Below are positions 34,732 through 44,218 of a stretch of DNA of 64,000 nucleotides, piece by piece; position 1 is the stretch's first letter; the number at the start of each line of letters is the position of its first letter. The notes below the pieces were generated by a model that was not told the DNA's origin, ran no database searches, and worked only from the letters and a program-made list of their open reading frames with translations. The position numbers and the translations under genes are program-made. Source of the DNA: Dactylosporangium roseum (GTDB lineage: Bacteria > Actinomycetota > Actinomycetes > Mycobacteriales > Micromonosporaceae); the NCBI RefSeq assembly GCF_025264685.1, contig NZ_CP073721.1, positions 2,657,001-2,721,000 of the forward strand. Direction: 5' to 3'.

Positions 34732-34815
34732 GGCCCGATCCTAGCCCGTGCGGCGCGGCGCCGAACCGATGACACTGGCCGGCCGGCGGCGCCGCCGCTC
34801 GAACGTCGGCCGGTG

Positions 34816-35412
34816 CTACCGGCCGAACGCTCCGCCCTCGATCAAGATGAGCAGGCCGATGCCGATCAGGACGACGGGCAGCAGGATGTGTCCCCAGCGA
34901 CCGAGCGTCCCGGCGATGGCGGGCCGGGCGGCGAAGTGGCGGCCGGCCGCGATCCACACGGCGACCAGGACCAGGAAGACGACCGCGTAGACGCTCATGT
35001 CGCCGAGGCCCGCGGTGGCGAAGACCGGCACGTAGACGCCGATGTTGTCGCCGCCGTTGGCGAAGGTGACCGCGGCGACCTCCACGGCCCTGGGGCCGAT
35101 GGTCCTGGCCCGGCGTTCCTCGCCGGAATCGGTGCGGAGCCGCCACGCCTGGACGGCGGCCTTGACGCCGAGCGCGAGCGGGAGCAGCCCGAGGTAAGGC
35201 ACGACGTTCTCGGGCAGCAGGGTGGCGCCGAACGCGGCCGCGCCGGCCAGGGCCAGGATGGCCGTGAAGCCGAGGTACTGACCGATCGCGATGCTCCGCG
35301 CCGACCCCTTGTGCCCGGCGCCCTGGGCGAAGAACAGCGCCAGGACGAGGAGGTCGTCGATGTTGGTGACGGCGAAGAGGCCCACCGCCTGGCCGATGAC
35401 GGCGAGATGCAC
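34816..35412 (-). CDS. Cadmium-resistance-type transporter (CadD family)
   Basis: 198 residues from GTG 35412, preceded by GGAGG; a GTG at 35463 in frame has no ribosome site. Five or six hydrophobic segments and the family motif GLFAVTNIDDLLVLALFFAQ near the N-terminus, repeated as TFANGGDNIGVYVPVFA in the second half. CadD/LysE-superfamily members export cadmium or other cations. No metalloregulator gene adjoins it, so its substrate and control are uncertain. Confidence 0.85.
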   Translation of the reverse strand: MHLAVIGQAVGLFAVTNIDDLLVLALFFAQGAGHKGSARSIAIGQYLGFTAILALAGAAAFGATLLPENVVPYLGLLPLALGVKAAVQAWRLRTDSGEERRARTIGPRAVEVAAVTFANGGDNIGVYVPVFATAGLGDMSVYAVVFLVLVAVWIAAGRHFAARPAIAGTLGRWGHILLPVVLIGIGLLILIEGGAFGR

Positions 35413-35517
35413 GACCGGGCCGCCTCCGAACCCTGCTGTCCCGTTCCCGTGGCGGGCCGCCACGGCGACGACACAGCATCGTAGAACAGGGCGGATGACG
35501 TTCCGGCAGGCGCACCG

Positions 35518-37122
35518 TCAGTCCGCCCGCAGGGCGAGCAGCAGTTGCAGGTGGCAGACCAGGCGTTCGGCCCGGTCGGCGAGGTCGATACCGCTCACCG
35601 CGCTCGCCCGGCGGATCCGGTACCGAAGCGTGTTCGGATGTACGTGCAGCGCCGCCGCGGCGGCACGCACGTCTCCCATCGCGTCCAGATAGGCCAGCAG
35701 CGATCGAGCCAGCTCCGTCCCGTAGGTGCGATCATGCTCGACGAGCGCGGCGACCACCGGGTCGCGCAGTTGCGTGTTCGCTTCGAGCAGGCCGAGCATC
35801 TCGCTGAGCAGGACCTCCGCGCGCAGGTTCGCGATCGTCCCCACGTCGCGATCCGGAGTGTGCGCCATCGCGGCGAGCACCCGGTCGGCTTCCGACCGTG
35901 ACGTGGCGATGGCATCGAGGGCGCGCACCGGCGAACCGACTCCCACCTGCACCCGGATTCCGGCTCGCCGTCGTAGGACGGCGACGATGGTCTCCGCGAG
36001 TGCGATCAGCGCCGGCTCGGGGGCGACCGGCGACACGTCTGGGAGCACCGCATAGATCCGCGATCCGAGGGCGCCGACGAGTGCGCCACGCCGGTACGTG
36101 GTGAGGTGGATCGAGACCACCTTGCTCAGTTCGACCCGATGCAGCTCGTGCTCGGCCTGGTCGCGCGTGTCCGCCCGGGTCGCGAACGCCATGACGATCG
36201 CGGACGTGGCCGGGTTGAGGTCGAGTTGCTCGGCGACCAGCTCCGCGCTGATACGACCGCTGATCAGGCCGGTGAGCAGATCCTCCCGGGACCGGACGCC
36301 CGGCGAACCGCGGCGCCGGAGCAGGTGTACCGCGGCCACCCGCGCGGCACCGAGCAGGACCTGCTCCGCCTGCTCGGTGAACGGCTGGCCGCCTTCCTGC
36401 ACCCAGATCGTGCCCAGGTGCTGCCGACCGGCCCGGATCCCGGCGGCGAGCCGGCGCCGGATCCCGAGCTCGGGGCGCTCCTCGATGTGCACGACGTCCT
36501 CGTCCGAGCGCAGCCGCTGGAACACCCCCCATTCCCGCAGCAGCGCCATGTACGCCTTCGGGCCTTGCCACTGGAGGATTGACAACCGGCGCAGCTCGTC
36601 GACGTCGTCGTCGGAGCGCGAGTATGCCAGCACCCGGTTCTCGGCGTCCTCGATGGTCACGTTGCCCGCGGTCAGCACCGCGACGCTCTGTGCCAGGGCG
36701 AAGAGGTCACCGCTGTCCTCATCCGTGCGGACCGTGGCGGCCAGCACCGCACCGTCCACGACCTCGCGGGCCACGGACTCGAGCTGGTCCCAACGCACCC
36801 GGGGCCGCACGACTAGCAGCGCGATCCCGGCTTCCTCCGCGGCCGCGCGCAGCTCCGCGACGCTTCCGTCCGCGCCCGCCTTCACGGCGACGGCCGTGGC
36901 GCCCTTGCGCGCGGCCGCCCGCAGGTACCGGATCGCCTCTCTGCCCCGCACCCCGATGACGAGGATGAGCTCCTGCGGGTAGCTGTCGAGCTCGTCGTCC
37001 GGGTCGACGATGGCCAGCCCGCCGACGGCCGCGTCCAGGCTGCCCGCCACCAGGTCCATGAAGTGACCACCCACGGCGGCGAGCAGTTGCCGGAGGGTGG
37101 TGCCAGGTGCTTCCGCGCTCAT
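35518..37122 (-). CDS. PucR-family transcriptional regulator
   Basis: 534 residues; ATG 37122 starts MSAEAPGTTLRQLLAAVG, and a longer in-frame start at 37194 would run into the divergent promoter. An N-terminal PucR domain (about 10-130), a central GGDEF-like CdaR region and a C-terminal PucR HTH with LLAYLDAMGDVRAAAAALHVHPNTLRYRIRRA. It is divergent from pruA-putA, and regulators of this type commonly activate proline catabolism in actinobacteria. That is the likely role here, sensing proline or P5C. The palindrome at 37131-37146 is a candidate site. Confidence 0.9.
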   Translation of the reverse strand: MSAEAPGTTLRQLLAAVGGHFMDLVAGSLDAAVGGLAIVDPDDELDSYPQELILVIGVRGREAIRYLRAAARKGATAVAVKAGADGSVAELRAAAEEAGIALLVVRPRVRWDQLESVAREVVDGAVLAATVRTDEDSGDLFALAQSVAVLTAGNVTIEDAENRVLAYSRSDDDVDELRRLSILQWQGPKAYMALLREWGVFQRLRSDEDVVHIEERPELGIRRRLAAGIRAGRQHLGTIWVQEGGQPFTEQAEQVLLGAARVAAVHLLRRRGSPGVRSREDLLTGLISGRISAELVAEQLDLNPATSAIVMAFATRADTRDQAEHELHRVELSKVVSIHLTTYRRGALVGALGSRIYAVLPDVSPVAPEPALIALAETIVAVLRRRAGIRVQVGVGSPVRALDAIATSRSEADRVLAAMAHTPDRDVGTIANLRAEVLLSEMLGLLEANTQLRDPVVAALVEHDRTYGTELARSLLAYLDAMGDVRAAAAALHVHPNTLRYRIRRASAVSGIDLADRAERLVCHLQLLLALRAD

Positions 37123-37130
37123 CGAATGTG

Positions 37131-37146
37131 TTGTCCGATCGAACAA
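37131..37146. promoter_or_regulatory. Candidate PucR operator
   Basis: TTGTCCGATCGAACAA is a near-perfect palindrome (TTGT/ACAA half-sites around CGATCG, one mismatched pair) in the 113-bp gap between the divergent PucR and pruA genes. Binding is inferred only from position and symmetry. Confidence 0.45.
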
Positions 37147-37235
37147 TGACCTGGGGGGAACTGTAGCCGACCAGACAAATCGCTCCCGATTCACGCTGCC
37201 TTACGTTTCCGGCACACCGAATCGAGAGGTTGTTG

Positions 37236-38861
37236 ATGGACGCGATCACCTTCCCGCCCGCCCCGCACAACGAGCCCGTGCGTGACTACGCGCCAGGCTC
37301 CCCCGAGCGGGCGAGCCTGGCCGCCGAACTGGGCGAACTCGCCGGCCGGCAGGTCGAGTTGACGACGACGATCGACGGCCGGCAGCGGATGGGCGGCGGC
37401 GATCGGATCGACGTCGTGCAGCCCCACAACCACGCGCACGTGCTCGGTACCACCGCCAACGCCACCCACCAGGACGCCAAGGACGCCGTCGCCGCAGCCC
37501 TGCGGGCCGCCGAAACCTGGCGGAACACACCGTTCGACGAGCGGGCCGCGATCCTGTTGCGCGCCGCCGACCTGCTCGCCGGCCCGTGGCGCGACACCCT
37601 CAACGCGGCCACGATGCTCGGCCAGTCGAAGACCGTGGTCCAGGCCGAGATCGACGCAGCCTGCGAGCTCGCCGACTTCTGGCGGTTCAACGTGCACTAC
37701 GCACGCCAGATCCACGCCGAGCAGCCGTTCAGCGGGCCCGGCACCTGGAACCGGCTCGACTACCGTCCGCTCGAGGGCTTCGTCTACGCGATCACCCCGT
37801 TCAACTTCACCGCGATCGCGGGCAACCTGTCCACGGCGCCGGCGTTGATGGGCAACACGGTGATCTGGAAGCCCTCGCCGACACAGGGGCTGGCGGCGCA
37901 CCTGACGATGCGGCTGCTCGAGGAGGCCGGCCTGCCGCCGGGTGTCATCAACCTGCTCACCGGCGACGGCCTGGCGGCTTCCGAGGTGATCCTGGCCGAT
38001 CCGGCGCTGGCCGGTATCCACTTCACCGGCTCCACGAAGACCTTCCAGCACCTGTGGGCGACCGTCGGCGCGAACATCGCGAGCTACCGCGGCTACCCAC
38101 GGATCGTCGGCGAGACCGGCGGCAAGGACTTCGTCGTCGCGCACGCCTCCGCCGACCTCGACGTGCTCCGCACCGCGCTGGTCCGCGGCGCGTTCGAGTA
38201 CCAGGGGCAGAAATGCTCCGCGGCCTCGCGTGCGTACATTCCGCGCTCGGTATGGAATCGCCTCCGGGACGACCTGGTGTCCGAGGTCGAGTCGCTGACG
38301 GTGGGCGACGTCACCGACCTGCGTAACTTCATGGGGGCCGTCATCGACCGGCGCGCGTTCGACCGGCTCGACGGCGTGCTGCGCATGGCCCACGAGTCGC
38401 CCACCCTGAGCGTCATCGCCGGCGGCACGGCCGACGACACCAGCGGGTTCTTCGTCCGGCCGACGGTCATCGTCGGTGAGGACCCCACGCACGAGGTGTT
38501 CGCCACCGAGTACTTCGGCCCGGTCCTCGCGGTGTACGTCTACGACGACGCCGACTACGACCGGACACTCCAGGAGATCGACCGCCGCAGCCAGTACGGG
38601 CTGACCGGTGCGGTCATCGCACGGGACCGCTCCGCCGTCCAGCGGGCGAGCCAGGCGCTGCGCTTCACCGCCGGCAACTTCTACGTCAACGACAAGCCGA
38701 CCGGCGCCGTCGTGGGCCAGCAACCCTTCGGCGGCGCTCGGGGCTCGGGCACCAACGACAAGGCGGGCGCCGCCTACAACCTGATGCGCTGGGTCAGCCC
38801 CCGGGTGATCAAAGAGAACTTCCGCCCACCGGTGGTGTCCACCCACCCGCACCAGGGCTGA
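37236..38861 (+). CDS. pruA: L-glutamate gamma-semialdehyde (P5C) dehydrogenase
   Basis: 541 residues from ATG 37236 with GAGAGG eight bases upstream. It oxidises glutamate semialdehyde to glutamate with NAD+, the second step of proline use. It has the ALDH-fold features of the PruA family: AITPFNFTAIAGNL, VIWKPSPTQ, catalytic Glu in IVGETGGKDF (about 291), nucleophile Cys in YQGQKCSAASRAY (about 326), and the C-terminal GQQPFGGARGSGTNDKAG. Length equals the usual monofunctional enzyme. It is followed 15 bp later by the proline dehydrogenase gene, so both enzymes are encoded separately rather than as one PutA fusion. Confidence 0.95.
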   Translation: MDAITFPPAPHNEPVRDYAPGSPERASLAAELGELAGRQVELTTTIDGRQRMGGGDRIDVVQPHNHAHVLGTTANATHQDAKDAVAAALRAAETWRNTPFDERAAILLRAADLLAGPWRDTLNAATMLGQSKTVVQAEIDAACELADFWRFNVHYARQIHAEQPFSGPGTWNRLDYRPLEGFVYAITPFNFTAIAGNLSTAPALMGNTVIWKPSPTQGLAAHLTMRLLEEAGLPPGVINLLTGDGLAASEVILADPALAGIHFTGSTKTFQHLWATVGANIASYRGYPRIVGETGGKDFVVAHASADLDVLRTALVRGAFEYQGQKCSAASRAYIPRSVWNRLRDDLVSEVESLTVGDVTDLRNFMGAVIDRRAFDRLDGVLRMAHESPTLSVIAGGTADDTSGFFVRPTVIVGEDPTHEVFATEYFGPVLAVYVYDDADYDRTLQEIDRRSQYGLTGAVIARDRSAVQRASQALRFTAGNFYVNDKPTGAVVGQQPFGGARGSGTNDKAGAAYNLMRWVSPRVIKENFRPPVVSTHPHQG

Positions 38862-38876
38862 GAGGTAGGTATCCAG

Positions 38877-39806
38877 ATGCTTCGCTCCGCGCTGCTGGCA
38901 GCGGCCCGATCGGCCCGCTGCCGTACGGTTGTCGAACATACGCCGGTGATGCGGCCCATCGTCGACCGCTTCATCGCTGGGACCACTGTGGACGATGCCA
39001 TCCGCACCGCACACCTCATCGCGGCGGACCGGCTGGTCTCACTCGACCATCTCGGCGAGGAGGACACCACCGACCCCGACCGGGCCGCGCGCAACGTCGA
39101 GGCGTACCGGATCGCACTGCGCCGCCTCGGCGACGAGGGCTTGGCCACGAAGGTGGAGGTCTCGGTGAAGCTCTCCGCGCTCGGCATGGCCGTGCCGGCC
39201 GACGGCGACAAGATCGCACTGGAGAACACCCGGGAGATCTGTGTTGCCGCGGCCGCCGCCGGCACGATCGTCACCGTCGACATGGAAGACCACACCATGA
39301 CCGACACGACCCTGTCGATCGTGCGGGAACTCCGCGCGGACTTCCCGTCGACCGGTGTGGTGCTGCAGGCATATCTCAGGCGCACCGAGGCGGACTGCGC
39401 GGATCTCGCATACCAGGGGTCGCGGATCCGCCTGTGCAAGGGCGCCTACAAAGAACCCGCCTCGGTCGCCTACCAGAGCAAGTCCGAGGTGGACACCTCA
39501 TACGTGCGGTGCCTGCGGATCCTGATGGAGGGCAGGGGATACCCGATGGTGGCCAGCCACGACTCCCGGATGATCCGAATCGCCGAGGAACTGGCCACCC
39601 GTACCAACCGCTCGGCCGAGGACTTCGAGTTCCAGATGCTCTACGGGGTGCGACCGCGCACCCAACGGGAGATCGCGGCCCGAGGCTTCCGGCTGCGGTC
39701 GTACGTGCCGTTCGGTACCGAATGGTATCCGTACTTCATGCGACGGCTGGCCGAACGCCCGGCGAACCTGACATTCTTCCTGAACTCGCTCGTACACCAA
39801 AACTGA
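38877..39806 (+). CDS. putA: Proline dehydrogenase (monofunctional)
   Basis: 309 residues, ATG 38877 with GAGAGG upstream. A (beta/alpha)8 PRODH domain: VEVSVKLSALG, VDMEDHTMTDTTL, the FAD/substrate motifs RLCKGAYKEP, MVASHDSRMI and EFQMLYGVR, and the C-terminal YVPFGTEWYPYFMRRLAERPAN. It oxidises proline to P5C with FAD, passing electrons to the respiratory chain. Together with pruA it converts proline to glutamate. The gene ends 226 bp before the first recognisable CRISPR repeat. Confidence 0.95.
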   Translation: MLRSALLAAARSARCRTVVEHTPVMRPIVDRFIAGTTVDDAIRTAHLIAADRLVSLDHLGEEDTTDPDRAARNVEAYRIALRRLGDEGLATKVEVSVKLSALGMAVPADGDKIALENTREICVAAAAAGTIVTVDMEDHTMTDTTLSIVRELRADFPSTGVVLQAYLRRTEADCADLAYQGSRIRLCKGAYKEPASVAYQSKSEVDTSYVRCLRILMEGRGYPMVASHDSRMIRIAEELATRTNRSAEDFEFQMLYGVRPRTQREIAARGFRLRSYVPFGTEWYPYFMRRLAERPANLTFFLNSLVHQN

Positions 39807-40031
39807 CAAGCTTCGTGGGCCCTGGTCCGCCGCCGACCACGGCGACGTGGCGTCGGACCCACCATACTGGAGCGGAAGTGGTCACCCGCACCGTACATGG
39901 CGGGTTGTCGATCACCGGCGCGCCCGCCTGAAGCAGCCGCCGGTCCGACGACCAGATCGCTGTGGCGATCGAGAACGCCAGCGGCCGCTTCCGCCGGGCT
40001 ATTCGCAGAGGTTGACGAGACGTTCGTCGAC
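39807..40031. other. Non-coding gap next to the decayed end of the CRISPR array
   Basis: No supported gene. Around 39971-39999 there may be one further very degraded repeat, but the match is too poor to call. There is no AT-rich leader-like stretch, consistent with this being the distal end of the leftward-read array. Confidence 0.4.
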
Positions 40032-42908
40032 GGAATACCCCGCATGCGCGGGGAAGCGCTGCTCGATCCCCACATCGACGATCTGGCCGATCGGAACACC
40101 CCCGCGTGCGTGGCAACATGTCTACGACCACTCAAGGGCGCTAGCGCTCGACGGACCACTCCGCGTGCCCGGGGGAGCACGACCCGGCCCAAGTCGACAA
40201 GGCACAAAGGCACGGGACCACCTCCACGCACGCGGGGAACACGCTGGCTTGAGTCGATGGATTGCCCCGCGGATAGGACCCACTCCGCGGCAGCGGGTGA
40301 CACACCACCAGGCTCTGGTCCATGATGGCGCAGGGGACCACCCCCACGTGTGCGGGGAACACACGCCATGGCAGAGGTTGCGCAGCACGTCGAGCGGACC
40401 ATCCCCGCGTTCGCGGGAAACACGACCTGGACCGCGAAATGCACGCGGGTCACAACGGACCATCCCCGCGTGCGCGGGGAACACATCGCGATCGACGCGA
40501 ACACCGGCCCGTTCCTCGGACCACCCCCGCGTGCGCGGGGAGCACACCGGCAAGGCCGCCGGGGAGGCCGCGAAGAACGGACCACCCCCGCGTGCGCGGG
40601 GAGCACATGCCGATACCTGCTCAGCTCCACTCCAGCTCGGGACCACCCCCGCGTGCGCGGGGAGCACGACAGTACAGCGGGGCATGGAAGCGCAACGCGC
40701 GGACCACCCCCGCGTGCGCGGGGAGCACGACGATCCCCAGGAAGTCGTTCCAATCGCTCCCGGACCACCCCCGCGTGCGCGGGGAGCACGGCGTAGACGG
40801 CAGCTTCGCCCAGAACTCGATCGGACCACCCCCGCGTGCGCGGGGAGCACCTCGACGGCGGTGCACACGTGGACACGTCGGGGGGACCACCCCCGCGTGC
40901 GCGGGGAGCACAGGGCACAGACCACCTGTTGGGGCTGTGAACAAGGACCACCCCCGCGTGCGCGGGGAGCACTGAAGCCGCGTTCGCGTCGGGGCTCGAC
41001 GGGGAGGACCACCCCCGCGTGCGCGGGGAGCACGGCCGGGGCACCGCCCACCCCGAGCTGATGGCGGGACCACCCCCGCGTGCGCGGGGAGCAGAGGTGC
41101 AGTCTCTGAGGCTGCGCCGTGCCCTGCGGACCACCCCCGCGTGCGCGGGGAGCACCCACGCCGCTCATCGAGGAGTCGGCGAGAGTCCGGACCACCCCCG
41201 CGTGCGCGGGGAGCACCTGACCTCCCGCCTGGGTTGAGCCGGTGGGCCCGGACCACCCCCGCGTGCGCGGGGAGCACATCCACCATCTGCTCCCACAGAA
41301 CGCGACGCACCGGACCACCCCCGCGTGCGCGGGGAGCACGGCAGGTCGCGTTCGGTCCAGCCGAGGTAATGCGGACCACCCCCGCGTGCGCGGGGAGCAC
41401 GTCAGCATGGTCAGGGTGGCGGCGTTGCGGATGGGACCACCCCCGCGTGCGCGGGGAGCACGGGACCGGCTTCGCTAGCTCCTTGCGCAACGCCGGACCA
41501 CCCCCGCGTGCGCGGGGAGCACTGCTCACCATGGGCGGCCTCGTCGGTGCACTGCGGACCACCCCCGCGTGCGCGGGGAGCACGTGGTAGGCATGTCAGC
41601 TCAGTTCCTCTGCCAGGGACCACCCCCGCGTGCGCGGGGAGCACATCCCGACGTTCTACGGGCCCGACGAGATCACCGGACCACCCCCGCGTGCGCGGGG
41701 AGCACGGGACCGGCTTCGCCAGCTCCTTGCGCAACGCCGGACCACCCCCGCGTGCGCGGGGAGCACGACGTGCTGACCGTCAAGCCGGTCGACCCCGACC
41801 AGGCGGCCATGGGACCACCCCCGCGTGCGCGGGGAGCACGACGCCTTTCGGCATCCACACCACTGTGGACGGGGACCACCCCCGCGTGCGCGGGGAGCAC
41901 AGTGTGGCCTCTCCACGGTGCTTCGGGTTGGTGGGACCACCCCCGCGTGCGCGGGGAGCACCCGACGCCGAGCCTCACGACGATCTGCTGTCCGGGACCA
42001 CCCCCGCGTGCGCGGGGAGCACGGACTGGGCGCGAACTCATGACGATCTTGAAACGGACCACCCCCGCGTGCGCGGGGAGCACCTGCACGGCATCGCCGA
42101 CACGTCAGCGCTGGTGAGGACCACCCCCGCGTGCGGGGAGCACTTCTGGCTCCAGCCGGTCGCGACGGCCCGCACCGGACCACCCCCGCGTGCGCGGGGA
42201 GCACGATGAAGCCCTGCGTGGCCCCGCCCAGGAACGGGGACCACCCCCGCGTGCGCGGGGAGCACTCGGCCACCGTCGGCGTCACCGGCACCGGCTCCGG
42301 ACCACCCCCGCGTGCGCGGGGAGCACCTCCCCTTACCGCCCGGCCGCAGCGGCCCGCTCTGGACCACCCCGCGTGCGCGGGGAGCACATCCGTTCGCAGA
42401 CCCAGCCGCCGAGGTTTGGCGGACCACCCCCGCGTGCGCGGGGAGCACAGATCCGCAGCAAGGGGGTGGACGGGGACCGGAGGACCACCCCCGCGTGCGC
42501 GGGGAGCACGTCACCTACGACGACCTGATCGACCTCGAGCACGGACCACCCCCGCGTGCGCGGGGAGCACGCGCAGTGCCGCACTCGGGTTCGACGGCAA
42601 GTGGGACCACCCCCGCGTGCGCGGGGAGCACGCTGTCCGGACTGCGGTCATGCCGTGGTCGTACGGACCACCCCCGCGTGCGCGGGGAGCACGAGGTCGC
42701 GCTCGACTGGTTGGCGGTCAGGAGGGGACCACCCCCGCGTGCGCGGGGAGCACCCCTTCCTCATCACCGACCAGTTGGCGGTCGGCGGACCACCCCCGCG
42801 TGCGCGGGGAGCACCTGGTGCCTTCCGCGCCGCCGGTGGACTGGAAGGGACCACCCCCGCGTGCGCGGGGAGCACCGCCGCGGTCCGGGCGGCCCGGACC
42901 TCGTTGCC
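40032..42908 (-). CRISPR. Type I-E CRISPR array A (leftward-read, about 47 repeats)
   Basis: 28-bp repeats in 61-bp steps. On the minus strand the repeat is GTGCTCCCCGCGCACG followed by CGGGGGTGGTCC, an I-E repeat with a GTGGTCC-type handle. 42 well-formed repeats start at 40335, 40396, 40457 and so on to 42848; five degenerate ones precede them (40032, 40093, 40153, 40215, 40276). Decay at the low-coordinate end and the handle side both indicate leftward reading, with the leader expected to the right of 42875. Spacers are mostly 33 nt; exceptions are 45 nt at 41767-41811 and 34 nt at 41278-41311. The repeat at 42118 has 26 nt and the one at 42361 has 27. No cas genes are in the window. Confidence 0.97.
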
Positions 42909-42938
42909 GGACCACCCCCACGCACGCGGGGATGTTCC
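42909..42938. repeat. Chimeric CRISPR repeat joining two opposed arrays
   Basis: 30 nt: its first 11 bases (GGACCACCCCC) equal the start of the array A repeat as seen on the plus strand, and its last 19 (ACGCACGCGGGGATGTTCC) equal the end of the array B repeat. It therefore has a handle end on both sides and no leader-proximal end. It looks like a recombination or inversion junction inside the palindromic repeat core. Confidence 0.9.
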
Positions 42939-43245
42939 GTCCGGCAAATACCTCCGCGAGATGCTCGGCGAACGCTCCCCACGCACGCGGGGATGTTCCC
43001 AAGTTCGTCGCGCTTCTCGTCGGATTCGACGAGGGACGCTCCCCACGCACGCGGGGATGTTCCGTTCGCCTGGCGCACGACCGCCGACGGCGCTAAACGC
43101 TCCCCGCGCACGCGGGGATGTTCCGATCGAGCCGAGCTCCTGGATGTTCGCGCGGACACGCTCCCCACGCACGCGGGGATGTTCCCTATGACGTGCTTTC
43201 GGGCGCGGGCCGATCTCACGCTCCCCGCACACGCGGGGATGGTCC
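42939..43245 (+). CRISPR. Type I-E CRISPR array B (rightward-read, 5 repeats plus the shared junction)
   Basis: 28-bp repeats ACGCTCCCCACGCACG followed by CGGGGATGTTCC start at 42972, 43036, 43097, 43158 and 43218. Spacers are 33, 36, 33, 33 and 32 nt. The repeat is a variant of the array A repeat (differences in the first two bases, mid-loop and handle) and lies in the opposite orientation, so it reads to the right. The last repeat has a CACACG loop and a GATGGTCC end, the decay expected at a distal end. No leader precedes it; its first repeat is the chimeric junction. Confidence 0.95.
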
Positions 43246-43455
43246 GGCACGGCCTACCTGACCAGTGCACCGAAGCGGATGCTTTCCATAACATGTGTCT
43301 GCCGGTAGGACTCAAGGCCGCGAAGTTACCAGGCCCAACGGCCCGGGCCAACCTGGACAAGGCCAACAACCCGGGCGCAGGGCCCGCGAGGCGTCGCCGG
43401 CGAGGTGTGCCGGCCGGTGCGCGTTCCGGCGCAATCCACCTCTATGCCGCCCGGC
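43246..43455. other. Gap between CRISPR array B and repeat copy 2
   Basis: 210 bp without a supported gene. It is somewhat less GC-rich just after the array (43270-43300, CTTTCCATAACATG) but shows no repeat, promoter or hairpin that I can define. Being at the distal end of array B it is not expected to be a leader. Confidence 0.3.
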
Positions 43456-43610
43456 TCCATGATCATGGGAAAGATGTGGCTACCAGGGCAGCCACATCTT
43501 TCCCATGATCTGTGAGCGAACGGCACGGCGGCGGATCGCGCCGGCCGGCACACCTCGGCGGCGAAACCACACGCCCGCACTACTGTGTGTTGCCATCCCG
43601 TAGCGCAACG
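43456..43610. repeat. Dispersed palindromic repeat, copy 2 (intact)
   Basis: Perfect 21-bp inverted repeat, arms 43461-43481 and 43490-43510, with an 8-base loop, followed by TGTGA. About 60 bases further the element matches copy 3 again (CGCCCGCAC at 43572 and CCCGTAGCGCAAC at 43597-43609; copy 3 has them at 62949 and 62974-62986), so the repeat unit is about 150-165 bp, not just the palindrome. It separates CRISPR array B from the ECF sigma gene. Confidence 0.8.
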
Positions 43611-43717
43611 CCGGGGTTGGCGGGCGGCCGCTTCCGGTCTCGATTCGAGCAGGAATCAACGCGCAGGGGAACCTTCCAGCGGCGCCACGGGTGAGTGTGG
43701 TGAAGAAGGGAGCGGTG

Positions 43718-44218
43718 GTGTCCGACGCGGAACTCATCGACGAGGTCTATTCGGGGTCTTTCCAACGCCTCGTGGTTCAGTTGTACGCGGTGACCGGTGA
43801 CCTCGCCGAGGCCCAGGAGGCGGTGCAGGAAGCGTTCGTCAGGGCGCTCGCCGAGCCGAAGCGATTCGGTCGTCTGGTGAATCCGGAAGCCTGGCTGCGC
43901 CGGGTCGCCATCAACGTCAGCCGCAGCCGGTATCGGCGGCGGCGGGCGCTGGAGGTACTGCTGCGCCGGATCGGCCCGCCGCCCGTCGTCCCGGACCCGA
44001 GTCCACAGCACGTAGCGCTCATGGACGCGCTGCGCCGCCTGCCGGTCGGGCAACGCCACGCGATCGCCCTGCACTACCTGGTCGACCTGCCCGTCGAGGA
44101 GGTCGCGCTGACGCTCGGCGTTTCGACCGGCACGGTGAAGTCCCGGCTTTCGCGCGGCCGGGCAGCGCTCGCAACGCTGCTCGCCGATCTGCATCTCGAC
44201 AGGAGCCATCATGTCTGA
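43718..44218 (+). CDS. ECF RNA polymerase sigma factor
   Basis: 166 residues from GTG 43718, chosen because AAGGGAG is correctly placed; GTGs at 43691-43700 and 43715 are in frame and would add up to nine residues. Region 2 (SGSFQRLVVQLYAVTGDLAEAQEAVQEAFVRAL, PEAWLRRVAINVSRSRYRRRRA) and region 4 (LRRLPVGQRHAIALHYLVDLPVEEVALTLGVSTGTVKSRLSRGRAAL) are both complete. Its stop overlaps the start of the membrane protein gene by 8 bp, the arrangement of a sigma factor with its regulatory partner. Target promoters are unknown. Confidence 0.9.
   Translation: MSDAELIDEVYSGSFQRLVVQLYAVTGDLAEAQEAVQEAFVRALAEPKRFGRLVNPEAWLRRVAINVSRSRYRRRRALEVLLRRIGPPPVVPDPSPQHVALMDALRRLPVGQRHAIALHYLVDLPVEEVALTLGVSTGTVKSRLSRGRAALATLLADLHLDRSHHV

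Noticed and set aside
43246..43455. CRISPR leader downstream of array B
   Set aside because: It lies at the distal, handle-facing end of array B, is not clearly AT-rich and shows no leader-like motif.
39641..43508. Several long open frames on both strands encoding repeated Pro-Arg-Ala-Arg-Gly or Arg-Val-Arg-Gly-Glu-His units
   Set aside because: They are translations of the 61-bp CRISPR repeat-spacer unit, which is not a multiple of three; no ribosome site or homology. The locus is CRISPR, not a repeat protein.
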